Positions 8,091 through 17,430 of a stretch of 64,000 nucleotides of DNA are shown here, in pieces; within the stretch, counting starts at the first letter, position 1; the number at the start of each line of letters is the position of its first letter. The position numbers were made by a program, and so were the translations under genes. The notes under the pieces are model-generated. The model was not told the origin of the DNA and did no database searches. It saw only the letters and a program-made list of their open reading frames with translations. Origin of the DNA: Chloroflexota bacterium. Lineage in GTDB: Bacteria > Chloroflexota > UBA11872. The DNA is taken from contig JAJECS010000024.1 of NCBI GenBank assembly GCA_022821905.1, positions 124,001 through 188,000 of the forward strand. The letters run 5' to 3'.

Positions 8091-9440
8091 GTGGCTGACG
8101 ACCTGTTCGAGCACGCCTCGCGCGAGGCCATCGAGGCCGAGGCGCCACTCGCGGCGCGCATGCGGCCACGCAGTCTCGAGGAGCTTGTCGGCCAGCGACA
8201 TCTGCTGGCGCCCGGGTCGCCACTGCGTGCGTCGATCGAACGCGACGCCATCTGGTCGGCGATTCTCTGGGGACCACCGGGATCCGGCAAGACCACCCTG
8301 GCACGGCTTGCAGCCTCCACCACCCGCCGGCGCTTCGTCCAGCTCAGCGCCGTCACCTCTGGCGTCCGCGACCTCCGCGAAGCCGTCGTCGAGGCCCGCG
8401 AGCAGCGGGCCTTGCACCAGGCACGCACTGTCGTGTTCATCGACGAGATCCACCGCTTCAACAAGGCCCAACAGGACGCCCTGCTGCCCCACGTCGAAGA
8501 CGGCACGATCGTCCTTTGGGGCGCGACCACGGAGAATCCCTATACCAGCGTCATTGCGCCCCTGCTGTCGCGAGTTCGGGTGCTGCGACTGGAACCGCTC
8601 TCACGCGACGACTTGCGCACCATCGTCCAGCGGGCTGTCGAGGACGACCGTCGCGGTCTGGGCGCGTCGGGCCTCACCTTCGATCCCACGGCCGTCAACG
8701 CCATCGTCGCGGGCGCCGGCGGCGACGCTCGGACCGCGCTGAATTGGACCGCCGCCGCCGCGCTGCACGCCACCATGCTCGGCGAGGCCGCCGTGGAGGC
8801 CAGGACCGTTCGCCAAGCCGTGCTCGAGCGCAGCGTCCGCTACGACCGCGCCGGTGACGACCACTACGACACCATCTCCGCCTTCATCAAGAGCGTCCGC
8901 GGATCCGACCCGGACGCCGCGTTGCTCTGGCTCGCCAAGATGCTGCAGGCCGGTGAGGCGCCGGAGTTCATCGCGCGGCGACTGGTGATTCTGGCCTCGG
9001 AGGACATCGGCAACGCCGATCCGCAAGGTCTCCCGATGGCAACCGCCGCCGCGGCCGCGGTTGAGCGCGTGGGCCTGCCGGAAGGTCGCTACGCCCTGGC
9101 GCAGGCGACGATCTATCTCGCTTGCGCGCCCAAGAGCAACGCCGCCGGCCGCGCGCTCGACGCCGCCGAGGAGGCAATCGCCGCCGGCGCCGACCTCGAA
9201 GTCCCGCCGCATTTGCGCAACACGCCGCCGCGGGGCCCGCACGAGGTGGACGCGGACTACCTATTCCCGCACGACTACCCGGACAATTATGTTAAGCAGC
9301 ACTATGTGCCGCCGTCGCTGCGGGATCACCGCTTCTACGACGGACGTGGGTCGGGTCGAGAATCGGAGCTATGGCGCCGGCTGCAACAGCGCCGCCGGGC
9401 CGACGGCCCGGATTCGGCCCGGCAGGATCCGGACCCCTAG
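8091..9440 (+). CDS. rarA: Replication-associated recombination protein A (RarA/MgsA-type AAA+ ATPase)
   Basis: 449 aa AAA+ ATPase related to clamp-loader subunits that acts at stalled replication forks. N-terminal RPRSLEELVGQRHLLAPGSP, Walker A GPPGSGKTTLARLAA at about residues 61-75, Walker B VVFIDEIHRFNKAQQDALL and sensor region WGATTENPYTSVIAPLLSR are all present. The C-terminal part (YDTISAFIKSVRGSDPDAAL, ARRLVILASEDIGNADPQ, YLFPHDYPDNYVKQHYVP) is full length. Start is the GTG at 8091. The last 25 residues are Arg-rich and not conserved. Confidence 0.95.
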   Translation: MADDLFEHASREAIEAEAPLAARMRPRSLEELVGQRHLLAPGSPLRASIERDAIWSAILWGPPGSGKTTLARLAASTTRRRFVQLSAVTSGVRDLREAVVEAREQRALHQARTVVFIDEIHRFNKAQQDALLPHVEDGTIVLWGATTENPYTSVIAPLLSRVRVLRLEPLSRDDLRTIVQRAVEDDRRGLGASGLTFDPTAVNAIVAGAGGDARTALNWTAAAALHATMLGEAAVEARTVRQAVLERSVRYDRAGDDHYDTISAFIKSVRGSDPDAALLWLAKMLQAGEAPEFIARRLVILASEDIGNADPQGLPMATAAAAAVERVGLPEGRYALAQATIYLACAPKSNAAGRALDAAEEAIAAGADLEVPPHLRNTPPRGPHEVDADYLFPHDYPDNYVKQHYVPPSLRDHRFYDGRGSGRESELWRRLQQRRRADGPDSARQDPDP

Positions 9441-9449
9441 CCCCCGCCG

Positions 9450-11393
9450 CTACGTCGGAGCAGCCGCCGGATCGTCAACCCGCCAGACTGCGCCGTGGAT
9501 GGTCGCGACCAATAGCACCTGACCACCGGCGGCATTGCGCGCGACGGCCACCGACTCGATCGGGACGCCGTCGAGCTCGGCCACCAGCGGATACCACAGG
9601 CGTCCGCGGTCGGAGGACCGGAGCAACCCGGCGCTCGTCGCCACGAACAGCGTGTTGTCGTCCGCAAAGTCAAGCGAGGCGACCACGGAGCGAATCGCCG
9701 TCTCCAGGCTGCTGGGATACAGCGCGTTCCAGTGCCCGACCACCGTGCCGCTCGGGCGCAGCACGTGCGGTCCGGTCGCCAGGCAGAAGAACTCTTCACC
9801 GTCGGCAGGATCAGCGTCGGGGACCGTGAGCGACGCCCAGTGGTAGGCGCCGTCCTGCTGCACGTAGCGAGACCAGGACGCGCCGCGATCCGTGGAGCGG
9901 TAGACGGCGACAACACCTTCTCCGGCCGTTGCGGCGATGATCGTCCCGTTCTCGGCGAATCGCGGCGAAAATGCCACCTCCACCACCGCCGCCCCGCGAA
10001 ATCGCTCGTCGACGGCGTTCCACGTCTCCCCTGCGTCGCTGCTCATGAGCAGCACGCCCCCGTAGCAGCCGAGCGCGATCAGCCCATCGTCAGCGAACGC
10101 CGGCGAGAACGCCGCCGCCATGACCGGATGCTCGGACGGCACGCCGTACGCCAGATTCCATGTTTCGCCGGCATCCGACGTACCGATCAGAAAATCCGCC
10201 GACAGCGCAAAGGCAATACCGTCATCGGCAAACGCCGGCGAAAGCGCCAGGCCGAGCACCGTGGGTTCGGGCAGCCCGGCGGTCACCTCGGTCCAATGCC
10301 GACCGCCGTCACGAGAAACCAGCACGCCCTCGCTGGCCGTTCCGGCCAGGATCACGCCGTCGCGGGCAAAGTCTGGCGACGGCTGCAGAGCAAGGATGGG
10401 CAGGCTCGTCAGGCCGTTGCTGCTCGCCGCCCACTTCTGGCCGCCGTTGACGGACCGAATCACGCCGGCGCCGTTGACGCCGGCGAGCACGACCCCGTCG
10501 GCCCCCGTGGCCAGCGCCAGCAGCGACGCGCTGCGAGCTCCCCGCAGGCGCACGCGCTTCCAGGTCGCGCCATCGTCCTCCGACCGCCAAAGCGTATTGC
10601 CGGCAACCGCAATCGCCGCGCCGTCCGCGCCACCAACGACGGTGACGGCGTTGATGGGCCAATTCGACGGCACGTCGTCCACGGCGGACCAGGTCGTGCC
10701 GTGGTCTTGCGTCCGAAAGAGGCCGTACGCTTCCGTGCCGGCAAGCGCCAGCCCGTCGTCGAGGAAGGTCGGCGACATGGCGATGCCCAAGACCGTCGCG
10801 TCGTCGGGCAGGCCGGCGCCGGGCGACCAGGACCGCGCCTGGTCGACGCTGCGCATGATGCCGCCCTCGACCGCGCCCGCGAACAGCACGTCGGCGGAGT
10901 GGGGCGCCACGGCCAACGCGGTGATCTGCGCGTCGGCCAATTCGGGACCGTAGCCATTCCACGACCCGCCGCGGTTGTCGGAGATATAGACACCGCGGCC
11001 GTCGGTTCCAGCGGCGATGGTCTCGTCGTCGGCGTAGAAGGGCGAAAACGCCAGGGCCGTCACCGTTGGGTGCTCGCCCCAGAACATCCGGCGCTCCCAG
11101 CGCTCGCCGCCGTCATACGTCATGTGCAGCCCGGAGTCGGTGGTCCCGGCGACCGCCGTCCGGTCGTTGGCGAAGTCCGGCGACACGGCGACGGCCTCGA
11201 TAAACGGACTGCGCAACGCGCTCGTCGGGGCCCAGCTCTGACCGGCGTCGTCGGATCGAAAGACGCCGGTCAACGTTCCGGCGAACACCGTGGTCGTGCC
11301 GTCCGCGCTGACGACGCTGGACAACGAGGTGACCGTCCCGCCCTCCCGCGCGGACAGGCGCTGGGCGGATGGCATGCGATCGGACTCAGTCAT
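9450..11393 (-). CDS. Asp-box (BNR) repeat beta-propeller protein, 12 repeats, no signal peptide
   Basis: 647 aa, made almost wholly of a repeating unit of roughly 45-55 residues ending in the Asp-box pattern SxDxGxxW. I count twelve (for example FRSDDAGQSW, FRTQDHGTTW, LMSSDAGETW, YRSTDRGASW, LRSSDRGRLW). Between them runs a recurrent strand pattern such as LALSPAFADDG. This resembles VPS10/sortilin-like or Ycf48-like propellers rather than an enzyme, and no catalytic sialidase Arg triad is obvious. I start it at ATG 11391-11393; a TTG three codons earlier also exists. No signal sequence or membrane segment is seen. It is downstream of the epimerase cluster on the same strand. Role unknown. 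Confidence 0.8.
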   Translation of the reverse strand: MTESDRMPSAQRLSAREGGTVTSLSSVVSADGTTTVFAGTLTGVFRSDDAGQSWAPTSALRSPFIEAVAVSPDFANDRTAVAGTTDSGLHMTYDGGERWERRMFWGEHPTVTALAFSPFYADDETIAAGTDGRGVYISDNRGGSWNGYGPELADAQITALAVAPHSADVLFAGAVEGGIMRSVDQARSWSPGAGLPDDATVLGIAMSPTFLDDGLALAGTEAYGLFRTQDHGTTWSAVDDVPSNWPINAVTVVGGADGAAIAVAGNTLWRSEDDGATWKRVRLRGARSASLLALATGADGVVLAGVNGAGVIRSVNGGQKWAASSNGLTSLPILALQPSPDFARDGVILAGTASEGVLVSRDGGRHWTEVTAGLPEPTVLGLALSPAFADDGIAFALSADFLIGTSDAGETWNLAYGVPSEHPVMAAAFSPAFADDGLIALGCYGGVLLMSSDAGETWNAVDERFRGAAVVEVAFSPRFAENGTIIAATAGEGVVAVYRSTDRGASWSRYVQQDGAYHWASLTVPDADPADGEEFFCLATGPHVLRPSGTVVGHWNALYPSSLETAIRSVVASLDFADDNTLFVATSAGLLRSSDRGRLWYPLVAELDGVPIESVAVARNAAGGQVLLVATIHGAVWRVDDPAAAPT

Positions 11394-11485
11394 CGGCGAC
11401 AAACCTTTGGCGCTGACAGGTCACGGGCGTTCTCCTTGGACTAGGTCGCTGTTGGACGTTCTAGCGAAGCGGCAATCCTACTGGC

Positions 11486-12493
11486 CTACGCAAAGTATGG
11501 CGCGGCGTGCTCACGCAGCCAGTTCAAGCTGGCGACGATCCACGCTTCGGCGTCGTGCTCGGGCGGCGCGAGCACCTCCACGCAGTGCTGCAGATTGTCG
11601 GGGTCCGGTGCGCCTTGCTGCAACACCTCGAGGATATCGAGCACCGGCACGTCGCCGTCCCCGATGGGCGCATTGAAGAACCTGGGCTCGCCGATCAGCG
11701 TGTAGGGCTGCACGCGCATGTCCTTGATGTGGGTCATCACGGTGTAGGGCGCGGCCAGCCGCGCGGCGTCGAGCGGGTCCTCCACGACCGAGATCGAGTT
11801 GGCGAAGTCGAAGTTGTGGCGCAGCCAGGGCGAATCGATGGCGTCCATCACCTGTACGAAATCGGCGACGCGATAGTCCATATGCGACTCGGTGGTTAGC
11901 ACCACGCCCAACTCTTCCGCGATGGGGATGAGCGAAGACAAGTTGCGAATCATCGCGTCGAGCTGCTGCGACAGCGGCGGGTCCTCGATGAAGCGGTGTT
12001 TCAGCCCGGCCTCGCGATGGACCACGTTGACGATCGTCGCGCCGGCGGCGACGGCAAGCTCCATGGCCCGCACGCATCGCTGGAAGTCGGATCCGCCCTG
12101 CCATCGATGGGCCGTCTCGGTTAGCTGAAAGCACACGTCGTCGCCCGCGCTGTTCCGTGCGGCCGTGTCCGTGGCGCCCCAGGCATCCGCATCGGCCACG
12201 AGATCGGGATCGGCAAGTCCGAAATACTCGATTCCCGCCTCGCGCATGACGGCGCCAAGATCGGCGGCGCCTGCCTCATCCCTGAACCATCCCGGGTCCA
12301 GGTACAGCGACGTCAGCCCGTGCACGCGCGTTCGGTCGATCATCCATGCGGCCAAGCCATCGGCCGTCTGCGGTGGTTCGACCGACGAGAAATAGGGGAG
12401 GCGTCCGGTGGAATACCGGTACGTCGCGCTATCGGTGCGCAGCCAGGGATACGCCACCCAGCGATAGCTTGCCTGCGAGAGTCCGAGCTTCAT
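11486..12493 (-). CDS. Sugar phosphate isomerase/epimerase-like TIM-barrel protein
   Basis: 335 aa member of the xylose isomerase-like TIM-barrel family (AP endonuclease 2 superfamily). Such enzymes isomerise or epimerise keto-sugars or act on inosose, with a divalent metal. Likely metal-site stretches are TTESHMDYR, LRHNFDFANS, VMTHIKDMRVQ and CVEVLAPPEHD. It shares the N-terminal signature MKLGLSQASYRWVAYP with the proteins at 12490-13422 and 25047-26030. The ATG at 12491-12493 overlaps the upstream gene's TGA by 4 bp (ATGA), implying translational coupling. Substrate not predictable. Confidence 0.82.
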   Translation of the reverse strand: MKLGLSQASYRWVAYPWLRTDSATYRYSTGRLPYFSSVEPPQTADGLAAWMIDRTRVHGLTSLYLDPGWFRDEAGAADLGAVMREAGIEYFGLADPDLVADADAWGATDTAARNSAGDDVCFQLTETAHRWQGGSDFQRCVRAMELAVAAGATIVNVVHREAGLKHRFIEDPPLSQQLDAMIRNLSSLIPIAEELGVVLTTESHMDYRVADFVQVMDAIDSPWLRHNFDFANSISVVEDPLDAARLAAPYTVMTHIKDMRVQPYTLIGEPRFFNAPIGDGDVPVLDILEVLQQGAPDPDNLQHCVEVLAPPEHDAEAWIVASLNWLREHAAPYFA

Positions 12494-13422
12494 GCCGACC
12501 CGAACAGGTGGCCGCGCTCCGCGCGCAGCCACTCGATGCTCGCCCGCACCCACACGTCGGGATCGTGATCGGGCGGCGGCGCAACCTCGACGCACACCGG
12601 CATATTGTCCGGGTCCTTGGCTTCGGCATGCACTAGGTCAAGGATCTCGAGAATCGGCACGCTTCCTCTCCCCAGCGGCGCCCACGACACCTGCGCTTCG
12701 CCGGTGCCGGTGGCCGGCTGGATGCGCATGTCTTTCAGGTGCATGTTCACGGCGTACTTGGCCGCCAGCCGCGCGCCGTCCATCGGGTCCTCGATGACCG
12801 CGATCGGGTTGGCCGTATCGAGATTGATCCGCAGCCACGGAGAGTCGATAGCCTCGACGACCTGCACCACCTCGGACAGGCGGTAGTCGATGTGGTTCTC
12901 CCACGCCAGCACCACGCCGTACTCGGCGCAGACCGGCAGCAGCGACCGGAAATTGGCTTCCGCCCGCTCCAGCTGCACGTCGATCGGCGGGTCCTTGGTG
13001 AAGTGGTTGTGCCGCACGGCCTGGTTGTGCACCGCCGCGGCAACCTTCGCCCCGGCCCAGGCGCTGCGCCAGATTTGCTCGATGGTGAAGTGGTACTCCC
13101 CGCCCTCCCACTCTTCGGCGCTCGCGGCGATGTTGAAGGCGGCGTTGCCGACGAACATCACCCCGGCGGCCTCGGCCCGTTTGCGGAAGTCCTGGGCCGC
13201 CGCGCGCCCGGCAAACGTCCGCGAAGAAATGTAAAGGGACTCCACGCCCAGCGACTCCACGCGCTCGAGTAGCCAGCCTTCGATCGGTTCCGCCGGATCG
13301 GGCGGATCGAGCGTCTGGAGGTACGGCAGCCGCCATTCGTCCTGAAGGAATATCGGGCGGTCGCGGCGCATGTCCGGGTAGGCCATCCACCGGTAGCACG
13401 CCTGGGAGATGCCGAGCTTCAT
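12490..13422 (-). CDS. Sugar phosphate isomerase/epimerase-like TIM-barrel protein
   Basis: 310 aa paralogue of its downstream neighbour: MKLGISQACYRWMAYPDMR at the start, AWENHIDYRLSEVVQVVE, LRINLDTANPIAVIEDP, NMHLKDMRIQ and CVEVAPPPDHD. Metal ligands probably come from the Glu, Asp and His residues in these segments, as in other xylose isomerase-like enzymes. It is coupled to the next gene by a 4-bp overlap and begins 10 bp after the preceding gene, so it is the third gene of a dehydratase-isomerase operon. Exact substrate unknown. Confidence 0.82.
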   Translation of the reverse strand: MKLGISQACYRWMAYPDMRRDRPIFLQDEWRLPYLQTLDPPDPAEPIEGWLLERVESLGVESLYISSRTFAGRAAAQDFRKRAEAAGVMFVGNAAFNIAASAEEWEGGEYHFTIEQIWRSAWAGAKVAAAVHNQAVRHNHFTKDPPIDVQLERAEANFRSLLPVCAEYGVVLAWENHIDYRLSEVVQVVEAIDSPWLRINLDTANPIAVIEDPMDGARLAAKYAVNMHLKDMRIQPATGTGEAQVSWAPLGRGSVPILEILDLVHAEAKDPDNMPVCVEVAPPPDHDPDVWVRASIEWLRAERGHLFGSA

Positions 13423-13432
13423 GCGCGCGCCC

Positions 13433-14404
13433 TCACGAGGTCTCGCGCAGCGCGCGCCACACGAGCTCCTGGGTGTCGAGAATGTCGTTGCGGCCCATCG
13501 CGTCGGCCAGAGCGTCGGCGTCGATCGCGTCGAGCACGCGCAGCAGGTAGTTGGTGTTCGACACGAACTGCTGCGCGCTGCGGATGGGCTCCTCGCGCGT
13601 CCAGACGACGTCCATGCCCAGGTAGTACGGGTAGTCGGCCTCGCGCAGCCAGTGGAGCATCTCCAGCGATTCCCACAGGTGGCTGCTGGCGAAGATGGTC
13701 GACAGGTCCTGCGGCAGCTGGGTGTCGTTGAGGTGCACGTGATACAGCAAGCCGCGGCGGGCGGCTTCCCAGGCGGCTTGGGCCACGTTCTCGCCGCTCA
13801 TGAAGGTATGGCTCACTTCCAGCTGCGCGCCGAGGTTCGGCAGGTTCAGCTCGCCGATGATCTCGAGCGTCTTGCTCATCGAGCCAACCGTGGCCCAACC
13901 GCGCGGCAGATAGGGCCGGAACTCCAGGGCCACCTTGAGCTCGCCCGCGGCCGCGCAGATCTCGCGCAGGGCGTCCAACGTGCGCTCGCGCGCCGCGCGG
14001 AAGTCCTGTTGAAACGGATAGTCGGCGCCGTCCATGGGCGTGAACACGTATACGCCCAGGCCGTCGAGCGCGCGAGCCACCTCGACCGCGTGCAGGCACA
14101 TGTCGATGGCCTCGCGCCGTTCGGCTGCGTCCGGCGAGGTGTAGGCGGCCCAGGGGAACGAACCGCGAATGTAGGGCTCGCCATGGTGGATCATGGAGCA
14201 TTGCAGCCCGCGGTCGTCGAGCCGCTGCTTCACCTGGTGCGCGTTGTCCAGCGTCACGCAGGTGCCGCTAAAGAACTCGATGCCCGCCAGGTCGGGAATC
14301 TGGTCGACGGCGCGAAACGCCTGGTCAATTTCGTCCATCGAAGGGCCGTCGGCCATCCCCAGGTGGTGATACAGCCCCACGGAGTATTTCGGCGTCCAGT
14401 CCAT
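13433..14404 (-). CDS. Xylose isomerase-like TIM-barrel protein (different subfamily)
   Basis: 323 aa from ATG 14402-14404 (MDWTPKYSVGLYHHLGMADG). TIM-barrel elements include GVYVFTPMDGADYPFQQDFR, LKVALEFRPYLPR, GAQLEVSHTFMSGENVAQAA, YHVHLNDTQLPQDL and YPYYLGMDVVWTREEP. The last motif pairs and the overall plan resemble xylose isomerase-like metal enzymes, with likely ligands Glu in LEFRP, Glu in LEVSH and His in HVHLND. It lacks the MKLGxSQ signature of its two downstream neighbours, so it is a separate subfamily. It sits 11 bp downstream of the dehydratase gene. Confidence 0.78.
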   Translation of the reverse strand: MDWTPKYSVGLYHHLGMADGPSMDEIDQAFRAVDQIPDLAGIEFFSGTCVTLDNAHQVKQRLDDRGLQCSMIHHGEPYIRGSFPWAAYTSPDAAERREAIDMCLHAVEVARALDGLGVYVFTPMDGADYPFQQDFRAARERTLDALREICAAAGELKVALEFRPYLPRGWATVGSMSKTLEIIGELNLPNLGAQLEVSHTFMSGENVAQAAWEAARRGLLYHVHLNDTQLPQDLSTIFASSHLWESLEMLHWLREADYPYYLGMDVVWTREEPIRSAQQFVSNTNYLLRVLDAIDADALADAMGRNDILDTQELVWRALRETS

Positions 14405-14415
14405 GTCCGCTGCTC

Positions 14416-15576
14416 CTAGTAGTAGCCGAAGCCGCCGTCGGCCTTGTCCGGCACGGGGCGGCGCCACGCCTGGTAGGGGTGCTGCGCCACGAGCGCCTCG
14501 TTGAGCGTCACGCCCCAGCCCGGACCCTGCGGCAGTTTGACATAGCCGTCCTCAATCTCGATGCCGCCGCTGGTGAAGCTCTCGCGCAGCGCCGCTGCTT
14601 CCGCCCGCGGACCCACCGTCTGCGGCGATTCCATGATGAGAAAGTTGGGCGTCGCCGCACCGAAGTGCGCCGTGGCCACGCTCGACAGCCCGCCGAACGG
14701 ATTGTGCGGCGCCAGCGACAGCATGTGCGCCTCGGCCAGCGCCGCGATCTTGCGAATCTCGGTCATGCCGCCGCAGAGCAGGATGTCGGGCTGCAGCAGG
14801 TCGGCGCCCTGCGCCTCGATCAGCGCCTGGAACTCGTGCTTGCCGTAGAGGCTCTCGCCGGTGGCCACGGGCAGGTTCATCGCGCGCCGCGCCTCGGCCA
14901 TCACCGTGTGGCTGCCGGGCCGGATCGGCTCTTCGATGAACATTGGCCGGTAGGGCTCGATCGCCCGGGCCATCTCGGCGGCCTTGACCGGCTCCTCCAG
15001 CTTGGCGTGAAAGTCGACCCCGATCTCCGCCGCGTCGCCCACGGCCGCGCGGACGGCCTCCACGCGCTCGGAAACCAGCCGGATGGCCTCTTGCCACGGC
15101 AGGCGATCGTCGTCGGGCGAATAGGGAAAGAGCTTGAACGCGGTGAATCCGTGGTCGCCCGCCATGGCCTTGGCTTCCTCGGCCATGTCGGACGGATCGC
15201 CGGTGACCACGTCGAAGTACACCCACACGCGGTCGCGATAGGGACCGCCCAGCAACTGATAGACCGGCTGATCGGCCAGCTTGCCCGCCAGGTCCCACAG
15301 CGCCAGGTCGATGCCGCTGATAGCCGCCCAGCCAACCGCACCGGCCGGAAACCGCAGCCCGCGGTAGCACAGGTGCCAGAGCCGCTCGCGGCGCGTCGCG
15401 TCCTCACCAACGAGCCATTCGCCGAGATAGCGCACCGTCTCGGCCACCGCGAGGTCCGGACCGGCGGCATAGGCCTCGCCCAGGCCCACCAGCCCGGACT
15501 CCGTCGTGATCGTGACGTAGGTGGCGTTGTGATGCGAGTCCGAGGCCGTCCGCACCTCGACGGAACGAATTCGCAC
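14416..15576 (-). CDS. Enolase-superfamily sugar-acid dehydratase (mannonate/galactonate dehydratase-like)
   Basis: 386 aa, GTG start at 15574-15576. Mandelate racemase/muconate lactonizing fold: capping domain GLVGLGEAYAAGPDLAVAET and ISGIDLALWDLAGKLADQPV, then the barrel. Visible active-site groups are Asp and His in GVDFHAKL, Glu in FIEEPIRP, Glu in ATGESLYGKHE and His in LAPHNPFGG, the pattern of the D-mannonate/galactonate dehydratase group. It would dehydrate an aldonate to a 2-keto-3-deoxy acid. It leads the operon with three isomerase-like genes. Substrate not assigned. Confidence 0.85.
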   Translation of the reverse strand: MRIRSVEVRTASDSHHNATYVTITTESGLVGLGEAYAAGPDLAVAETVRYLGEWLVGEDATRRERLWHLCYRGLRFPAGAVGWAAISGIDLALWDLAGKLADQPVYQLLGGPYRDRVWVYFDVVTGDPSDMAEEAKAMAGDHGFTAFKLFPYSPDDDRLPWQEAIRLVSERVEAVRAAVGDAAEIGVDFHAKLEEPVKAAEMARAIEPYRPMFIEEPIRPGSHTVMAEARRAMNLPVATGESLYGKHEFQALIEAQGADLLQPDILLCGGMTEIRKIAALAEAHMLSLAPHNPFGGLSSVATAHFGAATPNFLIMESPQTVGPRAEAAALRESFTSGGIEIEDGYVKLPQGPGWGVTLNEALVAQHPYQAWRRPVPDKADGGFGYY

Positions 15577-15696
15577 GCTAGCCTCACCCTTTATCTGCCA
15601 CGACTCGCGCGAGCCTAGACAGTGCGCTCCCAGACCGTCCAGTCAGAGGGCACGCTATCCAGCAGGGAGTACGTTTGTGCTGCCCGCCTGCCGCGA

Positions 15697-17430
15697 TCAG
15701 GTAGCGGGGGGCCGCGGCCCGCCTGCGGGCCGCTCGGCGTCGTCCGCATCATCCCGATCGGCGGCCATGGATCGGCGGCGCTGCTCCGCCCGCGCCCTCG
15801 AGGCTTCGAGAGCTCTGTGTTGCTCCTCCTCGCGGGCGCGGAGTCGCTCCTGAAGGCTTGGGCCACTTTCTCTCTTCTTGAAAAGGCCTCCCCGCAGTCC
15901 CAGCGGCTCGGGGAGCCAGAGCGCAATCACGGCGCCAATGGCCAGGAGTATGGCGTGAAGCAGGAACACCACACCCAGCGAGTTTTTCTCTACCGTAATG
16001 TTGACGGAGTTTTCGGGCATGGTCACCCCGAGCCGATCGAGCGTATGCGCATACGAGACTGACCGAAACCAGAAGTAGATGGGCGTTATCAGGAACACCC
16101 CGAGCGCGGACAGAAATACCAGGTCGGCGGTCACTTCGCCGAGACTGCGACGCGGCAGGGCATTTTGGACGGCGGCGAACAGGAGTGCGGACAGACCGCC
16201 GAGACTCAGACTGACGACTGCCATTCCAAGCGCGAGTTCCACCAATCCCGTCCGACTGGTCATCCGAGACAACAGCAACGAGCCGACCGTACCGATGAGC
16301 AACAGCGCCAGGATTGGCAGCTTGTTGCGGCCGGTGCGCACCGCGACATGTCCGGCCACGATGCCGCCGACCGCGAAGGCCAGCGCGACGGCAACCCGAT
16401 CCGGAAAGTGCAGCGGATTGGTACTGGACGGATTCTCGCCAATGCCCCAGATGTTGAACAAAAGCGCGAAGTCATGGGCATTGACAAAGGTGAGGCCGAC
16501 CACGATTCCAAGGATGACGGCGATGAGGTACGTGCGGTTGGTCAGCAAGCGAAGATCGACGAAGGGATCGGACGCTCGACGCACCGCGATCATCAACACG
16601 ACGAGCATGATGGCGGCTCCCACAAGCAGCGTGAGGATGAACGGCGAGAACCAAGGGAAGACGCTGTCACTCGGGGGTGACGCCAGGTCGAATGCGACGA
16701 GGAACAGTCCCGCCGCGGCCACAAAGGCCGCGGCGCCCCAAAGATCGGAAGTTCTTCGGGCGGACTCCCGCACTGCCGGCAAGCCGAACCAGCTGGCCAA
16801 GACCACGAGTGCGCCGACCGTGAGATTCACGTACAGAGGCCACATCACGGTGCCAACGCCGCTCAGAGGTGTCAGCGCGGGCACGATCTCCCAAATCAGC
16901 TGCCTGATGGTTGGAACGCCGATCAGCGCCAGTCCAAATGCCGCTGCCAGCACGCCGTGCCACTTGGCGCGCTCGGATGGCGGATAGAGGTCGCCGATCA
17001 GCGCCGGGCCGAGCACGCAAATTGCCCCCACGCCAAAGGGTTGTACGACAACCGCAAGGAGGAATTCCGTCGGAACGAGCTCCCAGAAGGCCCCGAACCC
17101 GGCCGAGCCAGCCATGAAGAGGGCCACTCCAACGAGCCAGAGCCTGCGCCTCCCATAGAGGTCCGACAGCTTTCCCCAGAGAGGCAGGCTGACAAGTACC
17201 AAGGCCACGTAGACGGCAGTCCCGACCCACTTGGCGGCTGGCGCGGAAGCGATCAGATGATCCGGCACGCCGATGCTGGGTACGACGTCCCAACCTCGAG
17301 TTCGAATGTGCAGGTCGAGGGCGGCAACGAACACACCGCCCACGACGGCTGCGAGGCCCAGGCTCCGCCGGCGGCGGTCCCAGGGGCCTGCGGGCTCGAC
17401 ACTCAGCGAGTCGGTCTTCGCCCGGACCAC
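15697..17430 (-). CDS. Major facilitator superfamily transporter (DHA2/EmrB-like, about 14 helices)
   Basis: 577 aa polytopic inner-membrane protein, GTG start. The MFS loop motif appears as GKLSDLYGRRRLW after the second helix. Many hydrophobic segments follow (for example FILTLLVGAAIMLVVLMIAV and YLIAVILGIVVGLTFV), enough for the 14-helix drug/H+ antiporter group. The C-terminal 65 residues are a highly charged, Arg/Glu-rich cytoplasmic tail (LQERLRAREEEQHRALEASR) of no known function. It probably exports drugs or metabolites, or takes up a sugar acid; the substrate is not predictable. Confidence 0.85.
   Translation of the reverse strand: MVRAKTDSLSVEPAGPWDRRRRSLGLAAVVGGVFVAALDLHIRTRGWDVVPSIGVPDHLIASAPAAKWVGTAVYVALVLVSLPLWGKLSDLYGRRRLWLVGVALFMAGSAGFGAFWELVPTEFLLAVVVQPFGVGAICVLGPALIGDLYPPSERAKWHGVLAAAFGLALIGVPTIRQLIWEIVPALTPLSGVGTVMWPLYVNLTVGALVVLASWFGLPAVRESARRTSDLWGAAAFVAAAGLFLVAFDLASPPSDSVFPWFSPFILTLLVGAAIMLVVLMIAVRRASDPFVDLRLLTNRTYLIAVILGIVVGLTFVNAHDFALLFNIWGIGENPSSTNPLHFPDRVAVALAFAVGGIVAGHVAVRTGRNKLPILALLLIGTVGSLLLSRMTSRTGLVELALGMAVVSLSLGGLSALLFAAVQNALPRRSLGEVTADLVFLSALGVFLITPIYFWFRSVSYAHTLDRLGVTMPENSVNITVEKNSLGVVFLLHAILLAIGAVIALWLPEPLGLRGGLFKKRESGPSLQERLRAREEEQHRALEASRARAEQRRRSMAADRDDADDAERPAGGPRPPAT

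Noticed and set aside
9732-11444. 570-codon open frame on the plus strand
   Set aside because: Antisense to the 12-repeat Asp-box gene; no domain, biased composition.
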